From contig NZ_DQDX01000149.1 in the NCBI RefSeq assembly GCF_003525665.1, forward strand, positions 22,476 through 27,857: a stretch of 5,382 nt of DNA, in the 5' to 3' direction. This document shows, piece by piece, positions 1 through 5,382 of the stretch (position 1 is the stretch's first letter; each line of letters opens with the position of its first letter). A program made the translations under genes and the position numbers. Source of the DNA: Flavobacterium sp. Its GTDB lineage: Bacteria > Bacteroidota > Bacteroidia > Flavobacteriales > Flavobacteriaceae. A model generated the notes under the pieces. It searched no databases. It was not told where the DNA came from and saw only the letters and a program-made list of their open reading frames with translations.

Positions 1-28
1 AACTCGCAACCCGAAACCCGAAACTTTC
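1..28. repeat. Heptamer tandem repeat at the polA 3' end
   Basis: Four consecutive 7-base units are readable: aactcgc, aacccga, aacccga and aactttc. The middle two are identical and the outer two are degenerate. The array touches the polA stop codon (28-30) and is cut by the window edge, so its full length is unknown. The coding-strand unit is TCGGGTT. No function can be assigned; it could be a slippage-prone intergenic repeat or part of a dispersed family. Confidence 0.5.
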
Positions 29-2886
29 TAATGTGCCTCAAGCCAATTTTCCCCAACACCAATCTCAACATCCAGCGGAACATCCATTTTGAAGGCGTTT
101 TCCATTTCGTGTTTAATCATTGGTGTGATTTTTTCTAATTCTGAGTTGTGAACATCAAATACAAGTTCATCGTGCACTTGCAATAACATCTTTGATTTCC
201 AATTCTCAGAAGTTAATTTCTTATGAATATTAATCATCGCAATTTTGATAATATCAGCTGCTGAACCTTGAATTGGTGCATTTACTGCATTTCGTTCAGC
301 GCCACTTTTTACCATCATGTTGGCCGAATTAATATCTTTTAAATAACGTCTTCTTCCTAAAACCGTTTGCACATAGCCATTTTCTCTTGCAAAATCTACT
401 TGATTGCTCATATACGATTTCAGTTTTGGATAGGTTGCATAATACGCATCAATCAACTCAGCACTTTCTTTACGCGAAAGCGATGTTTGATTAGAAAGTC
501 CGAAAGCTGAAACACCATATATAATTCCGAAGTTCACGGTTTTGGCATTGCTACGCTGTTCTTTTGTAACTTCTTCCAAAGGAACATTGAACACTTTTGC
601 AGCCGTACTTCTGTGAATATCTTCATTGTTTTGAAATGCTTTAATCATGTTTTCTTCACCAGAAAGTGCTGCGATAATTCGAAGTTCTATTTGCGAATAA
701 TCGGCAGATAATAAGGTGTAATTTTCATCACGAGCGATAAATGCTTTTCTAATTAATCGTCCTCTTTCTGTACGAATTGGAATATTTTGTAAGTTAGGAT
801 TATTCGAACTCAAACGACCAGTTGCTGCGACCGTTTGCATGTAATCGGTGTGAACGCGACCAGTTTTTTTATCAACTTGATTTGGTAAAGCATCAATATA
901 AGTACTTTGCAATTTTACCATTTGACGCCAGTCCAAAATATCTTTCACAATTGGATTGTCATTCGCCAAATAACTTAAAATTTCCTCTCCAGTAGCGTAT
1001 TGACCGGTTTTGGTTTTCTTTTGTTTTGCTCCGCCAATTTTCATTTTGTCAAATAAAACGTCACCCAATTGTTTCGGTGAAGCCAAATTGAATTTTTCAC
1101 CAGCGGTTTCATATATTTTTTGTTCCAATTCAGAACTTTCTTTTGCCATTTCCATCGACATTTCTTTCAAGAAAGGAACGTCAAGATTGATGCCTTCCAA
1201 TTCCATTGCAGCCAAAACAGGAATTAACGGAATTTCAATTTCGTCAAATAACTTTTTGGTTTCGGCTTTGTCTAGAATCGGACTGAAATTTTGTTTTAAT
1301 TGATAAGTTACATCAGCATCTTCGGCAGCGTACTCTTTGATTTCTTCTAAAGAAACATCTCGCATCGATTTTTGATTCTTACCTTTTTTACCAATTAAAT
1401 CTTCAATTGATTTTGGAGAATATTTCAAATAAGTTTCCGATAAAACATCCATATTGTGACGCATATCAGGATTGATCAAATAATGCGCAATCATCGTATC
1501 GAATAATTTTCCTTTGATTTGAACTCCATAATTAGAAAGAATTTTCAAATCATATTTTATATTCTGACCAATTTTTTCGATGTTTTCATTTTCAAAAAAC
1601 GGCTTGAACTTATCAACCAATATTTGTGCTTCATCTTGATTTTCTGGAAACGGAACGTAAAATGCCTCGCCTTTTTGCCAAGAAAATGACATTCCAACTA
1701 GTTCAGCATTCAAGGCATCAATTCCTGTAGTTTCGGTGTCAAAACATACCGAAGTTTGATTGAGTAAATTTTGTAAAAACAATTTTATACCTAATTCACC
1801 TTGAATAATCGTGTAATTATGATTGGTAGTTTCTAAAGTTGCATAGAACGAATTTGGTTTTGCATCATCACTTTCTTCATCAGAAAATCCGAATAAATCA
1901 AATTGATCTTCATTAGTTTTTTTTGCTGGAGCTTTTTTCGTCGCTTGTGGAGTATCACTTGAAGTTCCATTTCCATTAGTGTCAATTTCGTCGTACTCTT
2001 TTCCAGTTCCGAAATATTTATCAAACTGTGCTTTCATTTGACGGAATTCCAATTCATTGAACAACGCGTCTGTTTTTTCAACATCAGGTTTTGAAAGTTC
2101 AAAATCTTCAGCATTAAATTCTACAGGGCAATCGAGTAGGATTGTGGCTAATTTTTTAGACAATAATCCCAACTCAGCATTAGCTTCAATTTTATCTTTA
2201 ATCGCACCTTTTAGTTGATGTGTGTTTGCTAAAAGATTTTCCATCGAACCATATTCTTTCAAGAATTTCTTAGCGGTTTTTTCTCCAACGCCAGGTAATC
2301 CTGGAATATTATCGGCTGCATCGCCCATCATTCCTAAGAAATCGATTACTTGTTCTGGTCGTTCGATTTCAAATTTTTCTAAGACTTCTGGAATTCCCCA
2401 AATTTCGATGTCGTTGCCCATTCGCGCAGGTTTGTACATGAAAATATTTTCGGAAACCAATTGTGCAAAATCTTTATCTGGCGTTACCATGAAAACTTTG
2501 TAATCTTCTTTTTCTGCCTGTTTTGCCAGTGTTCCAATCAAATCATCAGCTTCAAAACCTGCCACTTCAATAATTGGAATATGCATCGCTTTCAATAGTT
2601 CTTGAATATAAGGAACAGCAATTTTAATAGCTTCTGGAGTTTCGTCACGATGTGCTTTGTATTCTTGGTACATTTCGTAACGATACGTACTTCCGCCTTT
2701 GTCAAATGCTACGGCTAAATGGTCGGGTTTTTCACGTTTGATAACGTCCATCAAGGCATTCATAAATCCCATAATGGCCGAAGTATCCATTCCTTTAGAA
2801 TTGATTCTTGGGTTTTTTATAAAGGCAAAATAACCGCGAAATATTAGTGCGTATGCGTCTAGAAGGTAAAGGCGTTTTTGTGACAT
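28..2886 (-). CDS. polA: DNA polymerase I, three-domain, proofreading-competent
   Basis: This cytoplasmic enzyme fills gaps, removes RNA primers during Okazaki fragment maturation and resynthesises DNA in excision repair. The 952-residue protein is close to the 928 of E. coli Pol I. Residues 3-293 are the 5' nuclease, with D10, D62, E112/D114/D115, D137/D139 and a GMMGDAADNIPG helix-hairpin region (D189, D192). Residues 297-345 form a polar linker. Residues 349-538 are the 3'-5' exonuclease with its full set: D383 and E385, N442 and D446, Y519 and D523, so proofreading should work. The polymerase domain follows: motif A DYSQIELR (D729), motif B with R778, K782, F786 and Y790, and motif C VHDEL (H905, D906, E907). 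The spacing of D729, K782 and D906 equals that of E. coli D705, K758 and D882. I chose the ATG at 2884-2886, where family homology begins (MSQKRLYLLDAYAL); the frame stays open for 32 more codons upstream, but that extension resembles nothing in the family. No Shine-Dalgarno motif is visible, as is usual in this phylum. The stop is TAG. Confidence 0.97.
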   Translation of the reverse strand: MSQKRLYLLDAYALIFRGYFAFIKNPRINSKGMDTSAIMGFMNALMDVIKREKPDHLAVAFDKGGSTYRYEMYQEYKAHRDETPEAIKIAVPYIQELLKAMHIPIIEVAGFEADDLIGTLAKQAEKEDYKVFMVTPDKDFAQLVSENIFMYKPARMGNDIEIWGIPEVLEKFEIERPEQVIDFLGMMGDAADNIPGLPGVGEKTAKKFLKEYGSMENLLANTHQLKGAIKDKIEANAELGLLSKKLATILLDCPVEFNAEDFELSKPDVEKTDALFNELEFRQMKAQFDKYFGTGKEYDEIDTNGNGTSSDTPQATKKAPAKKTNEDQFDLFGFSDEESDDAKPNSFYATLETTNHNYTIIQGELGIKLFLQNLLNQTSVCFDTETTGIDALNAELVGMSFSWQKGEAFYVPFPENQDEAQILVDKFKPFFENENIEKIGQNIKYDLKILSNYGVQIKGKLFDTMIAHYLINPDMRHNMDVLSETYLKYSPKSIEDLIGKKGKNQKSMRDVSLEEIKEYAAEDADVTYQLKQNFSPILDKAETKKLFDEIEIPLIPVLAAMELEGINLDVPFLKEMSMEMAKESSELEQKIYETAGEKFNLASPKQLGDVLFDKMKIGGAKQKKTKTGQYATGEEILSYLANDNPIVKDILDWRQMVKLQSTYIDALPNQVDKKTGRVHTDYMQTVAATGRLSSNNPNLQNIPIRTERGRLIRKAFIARDENYTLLSADYSQIELRIIAALSGEENMIKAFQNNEDIHRSTAAKVFNVPLEEVTKEQRSNAKTVNFGIIYGVSAFGLSNQTSLSRKESAELIDAYYATYPKLKSYMSNQVDFARENGYVQTVLGRRRYLKDINSANMMVKSGAERNAVNAPIQGSAADIIKIAMINIHKKLTSENWKSKMLLQVHDELVFDVHNSELEKITPMIKHEMENAFKMDVPLDVEIGVGENWLEAH
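1891..1905 (-). other. Candidate sliding-clamp-binding motif in the PolA linker
   Basis: These five codons encode QFDLF (PolA residues 328-332). They sit in a charged, Ser/Thr/Lys/Asp-rich and probably disordered linker between the 5' nuclease and 3'-5' exonuclease domains. The peptide fits the bacterial beta-clamp-binding consensus QL(S/D)LF at four of five positions, with Phe replacing Leu at the second. A hydrophobic motif isolated in a disordered linker is typical of such contacts. Binding to the clamp (DnaN) is inferred from the motif and its setting only. Confidence 0.5.
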
Positions 2887-3012
2887 TTTATTATAATTAG
2901 AGTGTAAAAATAATAAACAAATCCTCATTTCGTGAAGTAAATTTTGGCTTTCGTAAATTTTATTAAAAGACATTGTTTGCAAAATCTTTCTTTTACAGAA
3001 AAAATAGAAATT

Positions 3013-3114
3013 ATGTCAGTACTAATAAAGAAAATTAATTTGAAAATGATGTTGTTAGCAATTGTAACAATTGTAATATTGGGATTGAATGTTTACAATG
3101 TAGTTTGTTTGTAA
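3013..3114 (+). CDS. Possible small single-helix membrane peptide (33 aa)
   Basis: I do not recognise this reading frame and assign no function. It runs from ATG at 3013 to TAA at 3112-3114. The product begins with a short basic segment (MSVLIKKINLK), followed by an almost uninterrupted hydrophobic stretch, residues 12-25 (MMLLAIVTIVILGL), and a short tail NVYNVVCL with one Cys. This is the layout of a one-helix inner-membrane peptide with its basic end in the cytoplasm. The start is preceded by A-rich sequence (agaaaaaatagaaatt), which suits translation initiation in Bacteroidota. It is transcribed away from polA and converges on the kinase gene, ending one base before that gene's stop codon. 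Against it are its short length, the absence of a clear plus-strand promoter, and the fact that A/T-rich intergenic DNA readily yields hydrophobic frames by chance. Confidence 0.35.
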   Translation: MSVLIKKINLKMMLLAIVTIVILGLNVYNVVCL

Positions 3115-5238
3115 TTATCCTAAAGGAATATTAACAACAACTTTTGTTCCAACAATTTCATCGTTTTCTAATTCATCGGAATAGGTAATTAATTGCTTAA
3201 TAGAATGGTTTTCGTTTAGTAATTCTAATCGCTGTGCAATTGATTCTGTTGAAAACGATCGATGTTTACTTTGATTTTTAGCTTTGATTTCGGCTGATTT
3301 TGTTCTTCCAATTCCGTTGTCGATGATGGTGCAAACGATGTATTCTTCATTTTCATCTAAGTCAAAATCTATGCTAATTGTTTTCAAACCGTTTTTGTGC
3401 ATCAATCCGTGTTTGATACTGTTTTCTATAAAAGGTTGCAGTAACATTGGCGGTAGTTTATGATAATCTTCATCAATTATGTTGGAAGTTGAAATTGTGT
3501 ATTCAAAATCTTTTGCGAAGCGCATTTTTTCTAAATCGAGATATTTTGTTAGAATATCAATTTCGGTTGCAATTGTGATTTGTTTTTTGCCCGAAACTTC
3601 TAAAATTTGACGCGTTAAATAAGTGAAATTGCTCAATTGTTCGTTGCCTTTCAGTTTGTCTCCATACATAAATTGTTCTTGAATACTGTTTAGCGCATTA
3701 AAAATAAAATGCGGATTCATTTGACTTTTCAAAGCTTTGAGTTCGCTGTCTGTGGCTTTCTTTTCGGCTTCAAGGAGTTTTTCGGCTTCAGCAAGTTTGG
3801 TTTCTAGTAGTTCGTTTTTCTTTTTTTCTTTAAATCTAAAGAATAAGAAATAGGCTAAAATGGCTAAAGCTAAAAAGGAAATAATGAAACTATTAATGAG
3901 AATGGTTTTCTTGTTGGATTGCAGTTCGGCTATTTTCTTTTTTTGATTTAGTTCTTTGATTTTGGCTTCCTTTTTTTCGGTTTCGTACTGGTAAGTGGCT
4001 TTTAAGGCAATGTCTTTACTCTCATCAAAATAGATTTTTTCACCAATATCAGCAGCAATTTTTTTGAAATTGAAAGCGTTTTTATAATCGTTTTGTTTGG
4101 AATAAATATCACTCAAAATCTCGGCTGCATCTTTTTCGTCAGAAGTGTAATTGGTTTTTTTTGCTAAATTATAACCTAATAAACCATATTCTTTGGCTTT
4201 GCCCAGTTGGTTTAATTTGTAGGAGGATGTTGCAATTTTGATTGCGATTTTTGAAACATAAACATCACTGTTTAGTTTTTTAAATATTTCATAAGCTTTA
4301 ACATAGTTATTATTTGCTTCAGAGAAATTTTGTCTTTCAAAATAGATTTCTCCATAAATTTTATAGCAAACAGCAATAGAGTCAACATTATTTAATTTTG
4401 ATGCAAGTTCAAAAGCTTGATTGTTGAATTGTAAAGCACTATTTAATTCTTTTCTTTTAATATTTACTGATGCTAAACTATTTAACACTAAAATTAAACG
4501 TTCGTTATTCTTGGTTTTTTTATCAATTTGCAAGCATTTTTCATAATACATAGTACTTGTTTTGTAATCGTTTTGATTATCAAAAATTCTTCCTAATGCA
4601 AAATAGGTGCGTTCTAAACCATCTAAATCATTCATTTTTTCGAATAATGGTAACGCTTCAAGATTGTATTTTATGGCAAGAGCATTGTTTCCTAAGTTGT
4701 TGTGTACAAATCCTAAATCGGTTAAGATATAAGCCAAGTTGGATTGATTTTTTGAGCGTTTTGCATACACATAGGCTCTTTGCACATAAACCAATGTACT
4801 GTCTAATTTTCCTAAATAGTCAAATGCAGTTCCAATATTTTGAAGAGCTAAAGCGCTACCGTAATCGTAATTTATTTTGGTAGTAATTTGTAATGATTTT
4901 CTATAGAATTGAATTGCTTTTTCAAACTCTTCGTTATAAATATAAAATGCGCCTTCGTTGTTAAAAGCAATGCTTAAGTACTTAGTATAAGTTTTCTTTA
5001 AAACAGGATTGCTTTCTGACTTACTTTTTTCTTGAGCTATTTTTTTTAATTCTTGATTGTATTTTATCCAAATATTATGGTCGTTTTCCGCTTCAATATT
5101 TTGGTCTAGTAAATAACATCTTGTGGTGTCACTTTTTTTGTAATTATCAAGTTTCGATTTTAAGTCATTAGTATTTTGAGCAAAAATAAAGTTGCCCAAA
5201 ACAATTAGATTCAAGAATACTATTTTTTTTAAACGCAT
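3115..5238 (-). CDS. TPR-containing LytS-type sensor histidine kinase
   Basis: This membrane-bound kinase should autophosphorylate on histidine and pass the phosphate to the LytTR regulator encoded just upstream. The 707-residue protein starts with a signal peptide (basic MRLKK, hydrophobic core, probable cleavage FIFA|QNT at residue 20). Eight TPR-like helical hairpins cover about 85-402 and are probably periplasmic. A charged coiled-coil segment (412-440) leads to one transmembrane helix (about 445-467), then a second coiled coil (471-505). The kinase core follows: the His_kinase-family motif QMNPHFIFNALNSIQ with H510 as phosphoacceptor, the N box PFIENSIKHG (N606), the G1 box DNGIG (640-644) and a final GTKVVVNIPL. 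All key catalytic residues are present. The start is set by the signal peptide and by an in-frame stop codon directly before the ATG. The stimulus is unknown; periplasmic TPRs suggest sensing through protein or peptide contact. No hairpin terminator is seen after the stop. Confidence 0.93.
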   Translation of the reverse strand: MRLKKIVFLNLIVLGNFIFAQNTNDLKSKLDNYKKSDTTRCYLLDQNIEAENDHNIWIKYNQELKKIAQEKSKSESNPVLKKTYTKYLSIAFNNEGAFYIYNEEFEKAIQFYRKSLQITTKINYDYGSALALQNIGTAFDYLGKLDSTLVYVQRAYVYAKRSKNQSNLAYILTDLGFVHNNLGNNALAIKYNLEALPLFEKMNDLDGLERTYFALGRIFDNQNDYKTSTMYYEKCLQIDKKTKNNERLILVLNSLASVNIKRKELNSALQFNNQAFELASKLNNVDSIAVCYKIYGEIYFERQNFSEANNNYVKAYEIFKKLNSDVYVSKIAIKIATSSYKLNQLGKAKEYGLLGYNLAKKTNYTSDEKDAAEILSDIYSKQNDYKNAFNFKKIAADIGEKIYFDESKDIALKATYQYETEKKEAKIKELNQKKKIAELQSNKKTILINSFIISFLALAILAYFLFFRFKEKKKNELLETKLAEAEKLLEAEKKATDSELKALKSQMNPHFIFNALNSIQEQFMYGDKLKGNEQLSNFTYLTRQILEVSGKKQITIATEIDILTKYLDLEKMRFAKDFEYTISTSNIIDEDYHKLPPMLLQPFIENSIKHGLMHKNGLKTISIDFDLDENEEYIVCTIIDNGIGRTKSAEIKAKNQSKHRSFSTESIAQRLELLNENHSIKQLITYSDELENDEIVGTKVVVNIPLG

Positions 5239-5382
5239 TTATAAAATGTTATTTATTTGCATAAATTCTTCAAATTCCTCTTTCTTTTCTCTTGAAATAG
5301 GAAGTAATATTTTGTCATCATAAGTTACAGATAGTCCGTCTTTTTTGCTGTATTTTTTTATCAAAGTAATGTTCACATAATA
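5239..5382 (-). CDS. LytTR-family response regulator, C-terminal fragment (cut by window edge)
   Basis: Only the last 47 residues and the TAA stop lie in the window; the 5' part, which should encode a receiver domain, is beyond the right edge. The visible peptide starts YYVNITLIKKYSKKDG and continues to PISREKKEEFEEFM. This matches the end of a LytTR DNA-binding domain, in which a (S/F)(Y/I)(I/V)N segment precedes the last strands and PISR-x-(K/R)-K-x-x-F forms the terminal strand and helix. The gene abuts the LytS-type kinase gene on the same strand in the same frame, the usual arrangement of a cognate two-component pair. It is therefore probably the transcription factor phosphorylated by that kinase. 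LytTR identity is well supported; the receiver domain is inferred from family and context. Confidence 0.8.
   Translation of the reverse strand, partial: YYVNITLIKKYSKKDGLSVTYDDKILLPISREKKEEFEEFMQINNIL

Noticed and set aside
1010..1303. 97-codon plus-strand open frame inside polA
   Set aside because: It lies entirely opposite the well-conserved polA coding sequence and its translation resembles no family. The plus-strand frames at 2222-2503 (opposite polA) and 4557-4883 (opposite the kinase) are rejected for the same reason.
1833..2024. 63-codon minus-strand frame overlapping polA in another phase
   Set aside because: It covers the low-complexity PolA linker, where an alternative frame stays open by composition. 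Its product is Lys/Leu/Met-rich with no recognisable motif.
2884..2930. Bacteroidota-type promoter for polA on the minus strand (TTTG, 18 bases, TAATTATA)
   Set aside because: The downstream box matches TAnnTTTG poorly and lies so close to the ATG that the transcript would be nearly leaderless. Other A/T-rich options in the gap are no better.
2943..2979. Plus-strand promoter for the small ORF (TTTG at 2943, ATTGTTTG at 2972)
   Set aside because: The downstream box lacks the leading TA and the 25-base spacing is longer than usual, so it is not better than chance in A/T-rich DNA.
2887..2982. 32-codon in-frame N-terminal extension of polA starting at the ATG at 2980-2982
   Set aside because: The family's conserved N-terminus begins right after the ATG at 2884-2886. 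The extension has no resemblance to PolA, and using it would leave almost no room for a promoter.
3059..3073. Hairpin CAATTG-taa-CAATTG as a terminator for the kinase operon
   Set aside because: The stem has six A/T-rich pairs with a three-base loop and no following T tract on the minus strand. It arises from a tandem duplication of a self-complementary hexamer.
3499..3738. Degenerate or inactive kinase core in the histidine kinase
   Set aside because: H510, N606 and the DNGIG box are all present. The lack of a classical glycine-rich G2 box is compatible with the LytS-type family, so there is no sign of inactivation.

Overview
The window looks like an ordinary chromosomal stretch from a member of the Bacteroidota, most likely a Flavobacterium-like Flavobacteriaceae. 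The evidence is low GC by eye, start codons preceded by A/T-rich sequence without a clear Shine-Dalgarno motif, and a LytTR response regulator paired with a TPR-containing LytS-type histidine kinase, an arrangement common in that phylum. The genus is an inference.

All the long genes lie on the minus strand, so in transcription order the window reads right to left. At the right edge (5239-5382) is the 3' end of a LytTR-family response regulator gene. Its stop codon is followed with no gap by the start codon of a 707-residue sensor histidine kinase (3115-5238). This kinase has a signal peptide, eight TPR-like repeats spaced exactly 40 residues apart, one transmembrane helix and a cytoplasmic LytS-type kinase core. 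The two genes almost certainly form one operon and one signalling pathway; the signal and target genes cannot be read from the sequence.

A 228-base gap (2887-3114) separates the kinase from polA. It must contain the polA promoter unless polA is read from upstream, but no convincing promoter or terminator is visible. On the plus strand it contains a possible 33-codon gene (3013-3114) for a single-helix membrane peptide, which ends on the base next to the kinase stop codon.

The left half (28-2886) is a complete polA gene for DNA polymerase I, with intact 5' nuclease, 3'-5' proofreading and polymerase active sites. A linker between the first two domains carries a likely sliding-clamp-binding motif. 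At the far left edge a 7-base tandem repeat runs into the polA stop codon and continues past the window.

I see no mobile element, CRISPR array, tRNA, rRNA or defence system. The most interesting items are modest: the small membrane-peptide ORF, the clamp motif in the PolA linker, the in-frame stop/start junction of the two-component genes, and the strictly regular TPR array.
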